A stretch of 64,000 nucleotides of DNA from Cladophialophora immunda (lineage: Eukaryota > Ascomycota > Eurotiomycetes > Chaetothyriales > Herpotrichiellaceae): contig NW_015622543.1 of assembly GCF_000835495.1 (NCBI RefSeq), forward strand, positions 5,816,619-5,880,618. The letters run 5' to 3'. Position 1 is the stretch's first letter, and each line of letters begins with the position of its first letter. Under the pieces are notes generated by a model. That model worked only from the letters and a program-made list of their open reading frames with translations, had not been told where the DNA came from and did not search any database. Positions 46,150 through 57,692 of the stretch are shown here, piece by piece. The position numbers and the translations under genes were made by a program.

Positions 46150-47173
46150 TCATTCATCAGGGTTATACATTTGCTGCGAGATCAACTTTGTCATGGTGAA
46201 CATGTGGACCTTGTCTTGCTTGAACACTTCTCGCATCCTAGCGTCGCAGATGATGTATCGCTTGTCGCTGGGATCTTGCAGACCATTCGCTTTGATGTAC
46301 GCCCATATGCGTTTGGTAGTCTCCGGCCGTGACAGCTATTTCTAGATTTAGCATAAGCGGAACTGGACGGCAATGAGATACTCACCTGCGTTGCCCCATC
46401 GAACAAATTCGACAAAGCTTGCGAAAGATTGAGCGGTTTCTGCATCTCGTTAGTGCTAGTAAAAACTTACGGGACTTCAACGTACGTGAAAACCCGTTTC
46501 TCGCTTCGGTTTTTGCTTGCGATCCTCTCCCTCGAGGTCCGAGTCATCTGATCCAGTCACACGCTCCTTCTTCGACCTCTTCTTCTTCTTGACAGGAGCT
46601 GTCTTTCGGTTCACTCCACCACGGGTGGGCCGAGCCATCTTGTCTTCTTCGGCTTGTAGGCGAGCAGCGTATGCAGCATCCGCGTCAATGACAGATTTCT
46701 GTTTTTTCTTCGGAGGTTGTGCATCTATGACATCCGAAATATCATCACTTTCTGCCTCACGTTTGGTTGGTGAGCTCGAGGATTGTGCAGAAGAATGATG
46801 GACGCCATTAGGCTGAGGGGAAGGTTCGACCGCTTCGGCCGTCTCGACTGATGGGACAACGGTAGTCTCGCCATTTCTCTTCGCATTTATGAGATCAAAT
46901 CTCTCGCCAATCAGCTCCCTGATGGCATTCTGCGCACTGTCAGTCCGTGCTTGTCCCCCGCGTAGCGCAGCTCCCACCTTCTGCGGCGTAATGTCATATT
47001 CGACTTGATCCTGTATGCCTTGCCGAATTTTCTTAGTCGTGATAGTTGTGAGATCAGCACTCTCGAGGATCGAATCAATGATAGTGATAAACCGCGCGCG
47101 GACCTCCGGTGGCACTGCCGGTGGTTAGTATGGTCAAGTCCAGCAGTGCAGTTTAGAGCGACCTACACGACAT
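46150..47173 (-). CDS. DEK_C and SWIB/MDM2 domain protein (Tri1/Uaf30 family)
   Basis: Four exons (47167..47173, 46486..47114, 46386..46439, 46150..46335) give 291 aa. The 7-nt first exon supplies the start MSL before PPEVRARF. Residues about 3-65 form a DEK C-terminal-like helical domain (RFITIIDSILESADLTTITT, KKIRQGIQDQVEYDITPQKV). A Ser-rich linker and a nuclear-type basic patch (KKKKRSKKERV) follow. The SWIB domain starts at GFHKPLNLSQALSNLF and continues LSRPETTKRIWAYIKANGLQ, KRYIICDARMREVF, FTMTKLISQQM. Yeast relatives are Uaf30, a subunit of the RNA polymerase I upstream activating factor, and its paralogue Tri1, which is nuclear. A chromatin or rDNA transcription role is inferred. The acceptor giving GFHKPL was preferred over an alternative that would add Met-Gln. 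Confidence 0.88.
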
Positions 47174-47715
47174 GGCGATTGAAATAAGCAAGAAATGAGG
47201 TCGAGATTCGATCAAGCGGGCAAAACACGACTTAGCGAATGTAGAGGTTGGATGCGGTCAGGCCACAGTCAGAGAGTAGTCATGCGCCATCCGCTCCCTC
47301 CACCTCGACCAAAGTGCATCAACGCTGCCAGAGTTGCGCGAAGCAACCACCGACCGGTCAAAAGTGTGAAAATTATGATTGTAAATAGGTTATTAGAGGA
47401 GTCGCATCAGTCAATAACGAGCCAAGAAGATCAGGGACGGTGATGCACCCAAGGAAATATAGAAGAGGTGCTAACTATGGGTAAACTTGGTGGCTTGTAA
47501 AGGTGCAGTGAAGATGCGGGATCGACTGCGCGAGGGCACATGACTAAGGCAATTCACGTGACAACGAAATCTTGGCGATATCCACAATTCGAGATCTCCC
47601 ACTTCAAGTTTCGTGCCGGTCGTTCGTCTGCGCCTTGAGGATTCATTGCAGTACGTCGACGACATCTCCATAGTGAGCCATTTCACCCCAGTGGTCGGAA
47701 AGCAGTATCGCAACC
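47174..47715. other. Divergent promoter region, SWIB gene / eIF3b
   Basis: This 542-bp spacer lies between two genes transcribed away from each other and is likely a shared promoter. I see no ORF with support. Confidence 0.5.
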
Positions 47716-50128
47716 ATGGCTCCAGGATTCGACCAACTCTCCGATCACGACTTCGAGGATGAAGTAGACAACATCGACTTCAGTGACCTCAAGGAACGAT
47801 ATGATGTGCGCATGGAAGAAGGCCTCGATACCTTTGTCGTATGTCTCGGTGCAAAAAGGGGTTTGAATGCTATTCTGACTAGCTAGGTTATCGATGGCCT
47901 CCCAATCGTGAACCAAGAGCAAAGATCGAAACTCATCAAGTTCTTGCTCAAGAGACTAAACTCGGTTGGGCGCATAAAAGATGGCGAAGAATCAGTCTTC
48001 ATGCCCATGAATGACCAAGGAATGTCTGAAGGGTATGCCTCCTTCTTATCCATTCTATATTGTCTCCTGATTGTCCGATAGTTTTGCCTTTGTCGAATAT
48101 CAAACACCAGAACAGGCTATTGCAGCCACCAAACAACTGCATGGAACCGCCCTGGACAAAAGACACACTCTGGCTGTGAATAAGCTTACAGACATCGAAA
48201 AGTATGGCAGAGAAGGGAGGATAGATGAAGAATATGTCCCTCCAGAGATCGAACCGTTTGCGGATCGTGAACACCTCAAATCATGGCTCTTTGATCCCCA
48301 AGCTCGAGACCAATTCGTCATGTTTCGAGGAGACAATGTGGGAGTCTTCTGGAACAATAAGAAAGAACCTCCCGAGCCCATCGTCGACCGGAAACACTGG
48401 ACACAACTGTTCGTTTCTTGGTCGCCACATGGCACATATCTTGCTTCTATTCATCAACAAGGTGTTCAATTATGGGGTGGCCCATCTTTCAAAAGAATCA
48501 GACAATTCCCCCACCCCTTTGTTAGCCTGATCGAGTTCTCACCAGGGGAATCATACTTGACCACATGGTCCAATCAGCCCATCACCGTGGAAGAAGGCAA
48601 AGGGCCTCTTTCCATCGATGAAGAAGGAAAGCACATCGTCATCTGGGACATCACCACAGGCAAACCACTCCGATCTTTTGTCGCACATGATCTTACTCCT
48701 CCCCCAGGCGCGGATGCGGCGGCCATCCCACCAAAAGCGAAAGTCCAATGGCCAGCGTTCAAATGGTCTGCTGATGAAAAGTACGTCGCGAGGATGAAGC
48801 CTCATGAGAGCATCTCCATCTACGAACTTCCCAGAATGAACCTCCTGGACAAGACGTCGGTCAAAGCTGAAGGCATCATGGATTTCGAATGGGCGCCCTC
48901 CACGACCCAACGGGAAGGAATCAAGACCTACGAATCACTCCTCTGCTTCTGGACCCCCGAAATCGGCTCCAACCCGGCCAAGGTTGCCTTGATGTCCGTC
49001 CCTTCCAAGGAGATTGTGAGAACCCGAAATCTTTTCAATGTCACCGACGCAAAACTTCACTGGCAGTCGGAAGGGAAGTTCATCTGTGTCAAAGTGGACC
49101 GCCACTCGAAGTCCAAGAAATCCAATGCCACGAACCTTGAAATATTCCGTATCCGAGAAAAGGGCGTCCCAGTCGAAGTCGTCGACTCTCTCAAGGACAC
49201 TGTCATTAATTTCGCATGGGAACCCAAGGGTGACAGATTCGTATTGATCACCGCAGGAGAAGCGGTTGCGGGCAGCAACGTCCTCCCAAAGACAGCCGTC
49301 TCATTCTTCGCTCCTGAAAAGATCAAGGGTCCAGGCACTGGAGCGTTCAAGCTTGTCCGAACGTACGACAAGAAAAATTCCAACGGAATTTACTGGTCAC
49401 CAAAAGGTCGATTCGTAGTCGTTGCCACAGTCAGTGTGCAACAGCATTCCGATATTGACTTCTATGACCTGGACTATGAGGGCGAGAAATCCGAGCAGGA
49501 TGTTGCCGCTAATCTCAATGCGAACCTCATGTTGATGAATAGTGAGGATCACTATGGTATGACGGATGTAGATTGGGATCCCACGGGGAGATATGTCACG
49601 ACGAGTGCCAGTGTGTGGACTCATCAGGTAAGAGATCCATGTCATCTCCCCTCTTCCTGACCACTCCAAAAGCCAAGTTCTGAATTCTAACGCGATGATG
49701 TCTAGATGGAAAATGGTTGGCGTCTCTGGACCTTTTACGGTGTCCTCCTCTCCGAACACCCCACCGAGAAATTCAAACAGCTGATCTGGCGTCCCCGGCC
49801 ACCGACCCTCCTCAGCAAAGAAGAACAGCGCACCATTCGTCGCAACCTGCGCGAATACTCCAAAGAATTCGACGAGCTGGACAAGGAGATGGAAGAGGGA
49901 GCAAACCAGGCGGTCATTGATGCGAGAAGGAGGCTGTACATGGAGTGGTATAGCTGGGTGGCAAGGGAGAAGGAGTTGTTGAGAGAAGAGAGAGAAGAGC
50001 TTGGGTTGAAGGATCCCGACGAGGAGTTGGCGCTCCAGAGGACCCGAAGTGTCGAAGAAGAGGGCGAGAAGGTTGTGGAGGAAGTGGTTGAGGAAGTCAT
50101 TGAGGAGACGGAAGAGGTTGTGCAGTAA
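47716..50128 (+). CDS. prt1: Translation initiation factor eIF3 subunit b
   Basis: Four exons (47716..47838, 47887..48032, 48082..49627, 49706..50128) give 745 aa, typical for fungal eIF3b. The RRM spans about 40-125 ([20 protein letters not shown], then [19 protein letters not shown], across intron 2). A nine-bladed beta-propeller follows ([81 protein letters not shown]). The C-terminal helical tail ([27 protein letters not shown]) contacts eIF3i and eIF3g, and the N-terminal RRM contacts eIF3j and eIF3a in yeast. eIF3b is a core scaffold of the factor that recruits the 40S subunit and mRNA. It ends in a Glu/Val-rich repeat. Start and all phases are consistent. Confidence 0.96.
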
Positions 50129-50672
50129 GAGGAGCGTTTGTCAGGGTATCGAGGTGATGGTGGTCCTTGCATGGAACTGACTCCATGTCGAAAGCAAAGT
50201 ACAAGATTACTTGCGTTGGATGGCTCTCGTATCATCGATCATGGAACGGACGAGCAATGTGTGAATGATAGATTCCCATGGTGAAGTGTCCATCTCGAGA
50301 CACATTCTCCTGCAAACCATGGCAAAAGAGTTATTGAAAGAGGTTCCCAGATACGGAAAAACAAGAAAATTTGCTTCGCATGCTTGCAAAGCAAAACGAG
50401 GTTCTCCCTGGTATCTCAGAGCCAGATTTCTATTTTCCGGCCGATATCCCAAGCGAACCGGTGGGCCTTCCGAAACGTTCATTTCCAAAATGAAGACCTG
50501 CACAGTCTAGGCTTTTCCAATACCAGCAAGGAACCCAGACATGGAGAGCAATTCGTTAACATATCCGCCCAGCATAGCCTTTGAGACATGACTTTCTCAA
50601 CATCAGTCTCTTTTGCATTACACCCGCAACAACTCCAGCTTCGTAGCATTGTCAATCGCCGTAGCACGAGCT
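50129..50672. other. Convergent intergenic region
   Basis: These 0.5 kb hold the 3' ends of eIF3b and the coiled-coil gene. Nothing further was recognised. A GTATGA just at the stop of the minus-strand gene could be a donor for an extra 3' exon. Confidence 0.4.
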
Positions 50673-52053
50673 TCATACCCCACTTTCTTGCTCTTTCATT
50701 CCCTCCTCTACATCTCTCAGCTGGTCCAGATTGATGCGACACTCTTCCATCTTCTTGGACCAGTAAAACAAGTCTTGACTAGCAGCGGCATGTCTCTTGC
50801 TGTTCAAGGGTGCCTCAATCGCATCGTACTTCTCCCAGGCCTGAGCATGCTTGTTTTTTGCCTCTTCGAATTGGTCCATCAAAAGTTTCTTGACGTTAGC
50901 AAGGGCATGCCAGGGGTTGATCTTGGGACGTAAGGTGGGCTCCTCCAGCATCGCGTCTTTCATGAGCTGGGTAATTTGAGCCGTGAAATCGGTCTTTTCA
51001 GCAGCGTGGGCAGGGGTGGAGCGTGTAGGCTGCGTAACCTGTCTTGGTTTTCTAGCCGTGAGGCGTTGACAGACGGTACAGTTACCAATGTGCTCGGGGT
51101 CGCCATGACGATGCAGAACACTTTGAGCCTCTTGTGACACTTGAATTCTTGTTGACCTCACCGGCTGACTCATTGTAATATCGGGCAAGATATATGCCGA
51201 AGTCATGTTTTCGTCAAGGGACGGGCGGCGCCGTCGGCGTGAGGTATTTGACGCGGCGGTGGGGTCTTCAATGGCGCTGTTTTCGGTGTCATGGACTGTG
51301 GGTCGTTGGTAGGATTGTGATTTGCTCTTAGCAGCGACATCTGACTTGCTGGTCGGTCGCTTTTCCGGTGCTGGTGAGATTTGTCTGTTGACGACAGGAG
51401 AAAGAACTCGGGCGTCATCAGAGTTAGTGGTCTTCGGAGCATCTTTGGTGCCCGCAGACGTGTCTTTCATGGACGTCCTTCGAACAGGAGATCTAGGAGG
51501 AGACGACATGGATCTACTGATATCAAATAGTTCTTCCTCCACACGTGACGCTGTCTTGGTCTTCTTTGCTGGGGTGTTTTGTTTTTTGGAAGCAGCACGG
51601 AGCAACCTAAGCTCAAGAAGGGCATCGTCTCGTTCGCGGGTCAGGGAATTGATGGTTTGCATTGCTTCATTGAGGTCGCGTTGGAGAGTGCGCAAAGACG
51701 CGACAATTTGTTTTTCATCGGCGGGGATAGCGTAGTGGATTTGGACATTTGGCAGTGAACCGTGGTCTGGCATGATCTGAGAGGTATTGGGGATGTTGGT
51801 CGGCAGCATGAAGGACTGGCTGGGATTCTGGGACTTGGACGAAGCAGTCTTGCTGAAGCGAGTGGACTTCTTGACACGATCGAATTGCGGAGAGGTTGAA
51901 CCAGGAGTGTACATGACCTGAGGAACGATCAGCATGTTTGAAGGAAATGCATTGCAGCTCATCTACCTGGTAGTCCCCAATGAATGCCTCGTGAGAATGA
52001 ATGCTACTATAGTTCGTGTTCAATGTGCCGTGATCAAACCTCGAAGGAGCCAT
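50673..52053 (-). CDS. Coiled-coil protein, Cep57/PPC89-like spindle-pole candidate
   Basis: Exons 51967..52053 and 50673..51917 (49-nt intron) give 443 aa. Residues 80-125 form a coiled coil (EKQIVASLRTLQRDLNEAMQ, then RERDDALLELRLLR). A Ser/Thr/Pro-rich basic stretch follows. Around residue 315 lies HRHGDPEHIGNCTVCQRL, a His/Cys motif seen next to the coiled coil in fungal microtubule-organising centre proteins of the PPC89/Cep57 type. Helices at the end (INPWHALANVKKLLMDQFEE, AQAWEKYDAIEAPLN, LFYWSKKMEECRINLDQL) complete a conserved-looking domain. This suggests a spindle pole body or septal MTOC component, but the assignment rests on general resemblance. The C-terminus is the stop at 50673; a short extra exon is possible. 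Confidence 0.68.
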
Positions 52054-53293
52054 GACTGGTCGTGTAGGATGTTGAGGGTAAGATACCAGAGCAATCGAGG
52101 ATAGTTTTGGGGAACCAAATCTACTCGTATGGAGAGCGGAAAACCAATGCGCCTCGAGATTTGTGTTTGTTATGGGATTTCTGGAAAGGGAAAGAGCGGA
52201 GCAGTCAAAACAGGCAACATATCCGGCGCCCGTTTCACTCGCCATCTGAACGCCTAGTAGTTTCAGCCTTGCCGCTGCTCGCTACGAGTAAGTCCTCCGT
52301 GACAGCCTTGCCGTCCCTCTCTGTTGGCCCCCGCAGCAGATATGTTCAAACACATGACTTTTGTCAACGCGGGTTCCTCGCTACAAATCACTTTTCCAAG
52401 GCTGCTTGTATGGGAGATTATGTATTATGCGACTGCGGGGAAGGTGGCCTCGAGTGAGATGGTCCACTAGAGCTGACTCAAAAAATCTACGAGAAGTGTC
52501 ACCAATCGAGACTACCTAGGTAGATACGACGACAGACTTTCAAATTCCCATAAACGACCTCAAAGATCGAACAAAGTTGCTGAATATACCAATTGCGATG
52601 GAGTTGGAAAGGGACCAGATGTTTCATCATGCAAGACTACTCGTGCAGGCGTTCTATAAATTTCTTGTGCGCGCGAGCCAAACCCAGGTGGACGCGGGAT
52701 TACGCGAACAGAAAAAGCGGGTGCGCCAGGGCGGATCTGGCTGCGTGTCTCAGCATCTTTTGGCCCTCACAGGCCCTGGAGGGGCCACAGCCTACCGCCT
52801 ATCCGACCCTACCACGGCCCACTACAGGCCCTGGATGGAAGCTGGGCCAATCCGCCGGGGCTTTGCCCTGGGTGGATGAGCACAAACCTGCCACTCGCCT
52901 CCACCACTGGAGGCTGACGGCATGCGCTACTTCGCTGCACCAAGCTTCTGCCAACTCCAAAGGTTCCTCGAGGCCGCCCACTGCCACAAGCTGAGAAACC
53001 TCAACGAATCTCACCACACTTTTTGTATATGCATACGTATGCTTGAGCCCATTATCTCTACTCCAATCTCCCTATAGTGCATTGTCACCTTGCCTGTATC
53101 ACCATTCACGATTCTGTCTATGAGAAAATTCTCCATTTGACAGCTTGTACGAATCTGCTGTAAATCCTCCGAACTTGCCATATTACGAGTACATTCTTGT
53201 CCAACTTTTGCCAACTTGATCAAATGTCCCGATAACAAAGCCTCAACGCTCACTTCCACACGATTTGACTTTCTCCCACCACCAGCCACTGCC
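52054..53293. other. Divergent intergenic region
   Basis: These 1.2 kb lie between the coiled-coil gene (minus) and the membrane protein gene (plus). A palindromic CTACCTAGGTAG lies near 52513-52524. No coding motif was found. Confidence 0.5.
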
Positions 53294-54877
53294 ATGGCAG
53301 TTAGCTCACCTATACAGGTGCTGGACAAACACAGCATACAAGTTAATCGACTATCACCGAGGCAGGGGCCACCGAAAGATGGAGGCGGCGGCGGCGGCGG
53401 CGGCGGAGGGATGGGTGGAAGTGCTGTAATAGTTGGTGTGAGTATCCTGGACGTTTGCTGTGAGAATGCTGTCTGACGGCTTCAGATAATTGCTGGCGTC
53501 GTATTCTTCCTCGTTGCTTGCGTGGTCTTTTACACGATGCTGCGGAGATGGAGGGTACAAGGCAAGAAGCCCACGTATATTCCCACGAAATTCTTGAAGA
53601 GCAAATGGCAGACCTGGCAACCCGGCGGAAAATACAAAGCCGTCCGCAACCGAGATCTTTCATCCACGAACACGGCTTACAATGGCAATGACATTGGCAG
53701 CGAAGCAGGCACTGGAGCGGGAGTTGATCGCAACACCAGCGTGCGCAGTGTTATAACACTTCCGGCATATTCAAGGACGCCAAAGGACACCGAACAAGTC
53801 ATCGGGCGAGAAGGCGAAAGAGGTGGCATGGACACGGTTGTGGAATTCCCGGAGACGGTCGAAGAGGAAGAAACACGCCGAGAAGACCAGATGGAGTCAT
53901 TGTACCAAATCCGATTGGCCCGCCGCCGCGAAATTGCAGAACGAGAAGAACGTCGGCGGGAGCGAAGAGAAGCTCGCGAGAGGGGAGATACGGCTCGATT
54001 GGAGGAGCTGCGGCGAGAGTCCCGTCAGCGTGCAAACGAAAGTACTACTTCCCTCAATGGCGGCGTGAGTGTATCCGCAGCCACGTTGATTGCCGAACAT
54101 CAGTCTCGCGGACGAGAACGAAGGGTATCGAGCGTTGCATATGCTTCACTAGGTGAGGTACGACATGACGGTACGCGGATTCGAGCAAATAGCAATGACT
54201 CTGAGCGAGGTGGGCTGTTAAGTGGAGCAGCCCCTATGGGTGAAGCCGAAGGACGCTCTCGTCTTCTGTCGGATGCTACATCGATGCACAGCCGTGACCG
54301 CTCGATTAGCGCTGTGAGTGTATCAACGATGGGCTCTGACTTGGAACCTCAGCCCACGCCGGGCTCAACCATTCCAGACGACAGTAACCGACGGCAAAGT
54401 GACGAGCCCCAAAGCGGCGGTACGTCCAACTCTTCCCCCACCGCCAATAGATTCACGCCTGATGAAAGCACCGGATCAGACGACATTGGGGAATCACGCA
54501 TCCCGCTGCCTTCAGACATTGGTGATGTACATCGGCCACCCGATTACGAGTTCTTAGACTGGGGCGATGCTCCTTCGTACGAGGCCGCCGTCGCTCGTCG
54601 TGCAGCAAGCAATGCCAGTCGTGCTGCAGGTATTCCCAGCAGGGCTCCCACGAACGCAAGCATTGCACCTCAACTTCCACAGCTCAATCTTCCTAGGATC
54701 AGTGTCTCCGGGGCCACGGAACCTAATACCCCTGTGTCGCCGGTAGTGCAAGCCGCTCCTGTATCGAATACTGAAGACACGCCCGTCTCGCCTGTGGCAA
54801 CAACAAGCATCCATACAGTGATAGAGCACCCAAGAGAGGACACGAATTCCAATCCTGCAGGTGGTCATCAGAATTGA
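53294..54877 (+). CDS. Single-pass membrane protein with PPxY motif, unknown role
   Basis: Exons 53294..53437 and 53486..54877 (48-nt intron) give 511 aa. A short N-terminus with a 10-residue polyglycine tract (GGC/GGA codons near 53383-53409) precedes one membrane helix assembled across the splice (SAVIVG then IIAGVVFFLVACVVFY, about 43-65). A basic stop-transfer follows (MLRRWRVQGKK). The cytosolic part has a highly charged helix (LARRREIAEREERRRERR, about 195-240), Ser-rich disorder, and HRPPDYEFLDWGDAPSYEAA near residue 400. This carries PPDY, a consensus ligand for the WW domains of Nedd4/Rsp5 ubiquitin ligases. There is no cleavable signal peptide, so type III (N-out) or signal-anchor topology is inferred. 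A Rsp5 adaptor or substrate role is a hypothesis. Confidence 0.8.
53383..53409 (+). repeat. GGC/GGA trinucleotide repeat (polyglycine)
   Basis: This is a run of GGC and GGA codons inside exon 1 of the membrane-protein gene, encoding about ten glycines just before the membrane helix. Such runs are length-variable. Confidence 0.8.
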
Positions 54878-55731
54878 GTATTCTATGCATAAGATGATGG
54901 ACGATGTTCTTGGTACAGAGCGGATCCACACGCAAAATTGGGTAACAAAGGTCTGTGATGGAAAATGTGAGCATGAAAATTTATGATGGGATGTCTTATT
55001 TCGGAACATGTACCGCAATGCATGGAAGCACGGCGCCGGGGTATCTTCCGTCTATTCGACGTGGGAAGTCTTGAGGGTAGCAATCAATCTAGCGATCCTC
55101 TTCAATTTGAACATAGGTGTTCTCATACTGAAGCAATGCCACATCTTCCGGTTCGATTTAGTGCTAAATCCTCGTTTTTCCTTTTGTCTTAAGACTCTCA
55201 TTAAGCCTACTTCTCTTGTCGTGTATGATATCAGGCTGGACTATTCCTCAATGATCATATGTCACGCTAAGTGGACAAGGGCAACGAGTTTGTAGAAGGA
55301 AACAGCATCGTCCGCCCAAGAGCACCAGCCTGCGATAGGCATGATTCAGGGTCAACAGAGAGAGCGGGAAGGCTGTTAAGGTCCAGGGGCGACGGAAAAG
55401 CTCAGAGGACATTCATAGACTTTTCTTCCCATTTCAGTAATGCTATGAAGGGTGGTCAACGAGGCCCTCTCATGGAAAGGTGTTCGGGGGTTTGTCTTTG
55501 ATGTTGACCTGATCTGTCTGAATCTGTTGATTCAACATCCGGGGCGGGTAGGATGCTCCAGACTGGACGATGTTGACAGCCAATCTCGACGGTCTGCTCT
55601 CCTGTGGGATGACTGCCGACGACGACGACTCAGGCACGTCTTGCCTTGTTGTCGAAAGCACACCTCCGCCCGGGTTGACTAACTTTTCATTGCTCCGTCG
55701 GCGCCCAACATCGAGTTCCTCCATTTACCAT
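54878..55731. other. Convergent intergenic region
   Basis: These 0.85 kb separate the membrane-protein gene from RPL11. Nothing coding or repetitive was recognised. Confidence 0.5.
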
Positions 55732-56317
55732 CTACCGCACAATACCCTCGAATCTCGTCTTGAACCACTTGATCGAATCATCTTTGGAAACCTGGTGGCT
55801 GCGTCCCACCTTGCTCTTGCAACGTCTTCTCCTGGCAACTCTCGCGCCGGGTCTGCCCATGCAGCAGTAGAAATCCATTCCGTAAATCCCAATCGCCGGA
55901 TCATACTTGATTCCCAGATCGATGTGCTCGGAGATGCCGAATCCGAAGTTTCCGGTCTCGCTGAAGTTCTTCTTCCTCAACTCGTATTCCTTGACTTTCA
56001 GGCCGCGTTCGAGGATTTCTTCGGCTTTGGGCCCACGGACGGTGACGTGGACGGCGATCTTTTCGTTACGACGGATACCGAAAGACCGGACGGTGTAACG
56101 GGCTTTGCCTGCACAAGACTCGTTAGAACAATGGAGAAGGGGTTCAGCCGAAGATCCAAGGCGTACTGTAGACAGGAGTTTGACCCGACAGTTGTTCCAA
56201 CACCTTCGCAGCACGGGTGAGACGATCACCGGACTCGCCGACCGAAATGTTCAGCACCAGCTTGTCAATGCGCAGATCGCGCATGGGATTTGAGCTCTTG
56301 TCGTTGCCTTCCGCCAT
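55732..56317 (-). CDS. rpl11: 60S ribosomal protein uL5 (L11)
   Basis: Exons 56167..56317 and 55732..56108 (58-nt intron) give 175 aa, the standard eukaryotic length. [40 protein letters not shown], then across the splice [58 protein letters not shown] and [20 protein letters not shown] are diagnostic of uL5/RPL11. It sits on the central protuberance of the 60S subunit and, with 5S rRNA and uL18, forms the 5S RNP. The C-terminus ([11 protein letters not shown]) is slightly different from yeast. The start ATG at 56317 lies a few residues before NPMRDL as in other fungi. Confidence 0.96.
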
Positions 56318-56767
56318 TTTGTCAGAAAATGGTGGTGTTAACGATTGCGACAGAGTGCAAGTTTCGACAGGTTCGTGGTGCTGGGGAGTTGATGAAAAGC
56401 GAGAGGGCCCCAATTGACGGTTTGTTCGAAATTCTGGTGGTGCGGCCGTGGGTTGTGGCTTGGCGCTGCCAAGAACCAGAAAGTCCGACTAAACTGCATT
56501 CGGAGCTGCGGCACCAATTTTTGTACGGAGAGTATGCTGAAGTCTCGCGACCACCTTCAATTGCACGGGATCACATCAAACATACTACCAGTTCGGGCCT
56601 GCTTCGCTTCCTTTGCTACAGAAGCGCTGCAGCCATCGTCTGGCAGGTGCAGTTGAGCTGAGGCTCTAAACTTTGCACGAATCTATTTTTGAACCACAAT
56701 CCAAACAGCCTCTACGTAGCCACTGTGAAAGAAGGTCAAGTCGCATTCGTGCGCAACGTCAGGCAAG
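56318..56767. other. Divergent promoter, rpl11 / SmB
   Basis: This 450-bp spacer lies between two highly expressed gene-expression genes transcribed in opposite directions and likely serves both. No ORF has support. I did not find a clear known motif. Confidence 0.5.
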
Positions 56768-57692
56768 ATGGCGAACAAGCAGGGGAAGATGGTAACTATT
56801 GACCGCTTTATTTCATTCCTCATGATCGACGGCTAACTCACGCCTAGCAAAACTTGGTATACTCGACCTTTCCCACCATGACTTACGAGAACCACACTTT
56901 CTGACTATAGTAAACAAGATCAACTACCGTATGCGTGTGACCATGAACGACGGTCGTCAGATGACTGGTCAAATGCTTGCGTTCGATAAAGTGAGTTGTC
57001 GCGCTCAACCCCTCCACCAAATCATCCTTGAACCTCCCTTACTTGGACCGATCAAGCCGCTCACATTCTATCCTTGGTAACAGCACATGAACCTCGTCCT
57101 CGCGGACACCGAAGAATTCCGCAAAGTCAAACGCAAACAGGCCAAACCCTCCGCTCCAGCAGCACCGGGCTCTGCAGCTGCGACTGTCGAGACCGAAGAG
57201 AAACGAACGCTGGGCCTTGTGATTCTCAGAGGAACGAATATCGTGAGCTGTTCGGTGGAAGGACCTCCTCCATCGGATCCTAGCGCTAGGTTGGGACAAT
57301 CTGCTCCGGGAGGGGCACCAACAACTCTTCAGGCTGGTACGGGTATCTCGAGACCGGCTGGCAGAGGTCTTCCGATCGGGCTGGGCGGTCCCGTGGCGGG
57401 CGTCGGGATGGGTGGACCGCCTCCTCCGGGGGGAGTGCCACCTGGAGGCTTTGGATTCCCTCCGCAACCGCCAGCGGGATTTCCAGGCGGAGCGCCGCCA
57501 CCTGGGTTCGCTGGAGCTGGAAGAGGTGGACTACCTGGACCCCCAGGAGGGCCACCGCCTGGTTTTGGAGCCCCTCCTCCTGGGTTTGGAGGACCACCTG
57601 GAGGACCACCAGCAGGTATGCCCCCGGGATTTCAAGGAGGCCCACCAGGCCCGGGAAGAGGGTTCCCGCCTCCGGGATTTGGAGGAAGGTAA
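56768..57692 (+). CDS. smb1: Sm core protein SmB/B'
   Basis: Exons 56768..56791, 56848..56856, 56919..56990 and 57084..57692 give 237 aa. The 9-nt second exon encodes Gln-Asn-Leu. Joining gives [20 protein letters not shown], the expected start of an SmB Sm1 motif. The Sm fold continues [20 protein letters not shown] (Sm1 end) and [20 protein letters not shown] (Sm2, RG at the RNA-contact loop). The tail is Pro/Gly-rich with [15 protein letters not shown] and [11 protein letters not shown] repeats, as in human SmB/N. SmB is one of seven proteins in the ring around the Sm site of U1, U2, U4 and U5 snRNAs in the spliceosome. The microexon splice sites are inferred from family conservation; skipping it would keep the frame. 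Confidence 0.92.

Noticed and set aside
52577..52994. Two overlapping plus-strand frames upstream of the membrane-protein gene
   Set aside because: No motif, no plausible splice to the gene and different composition; treated as promoter sequence.
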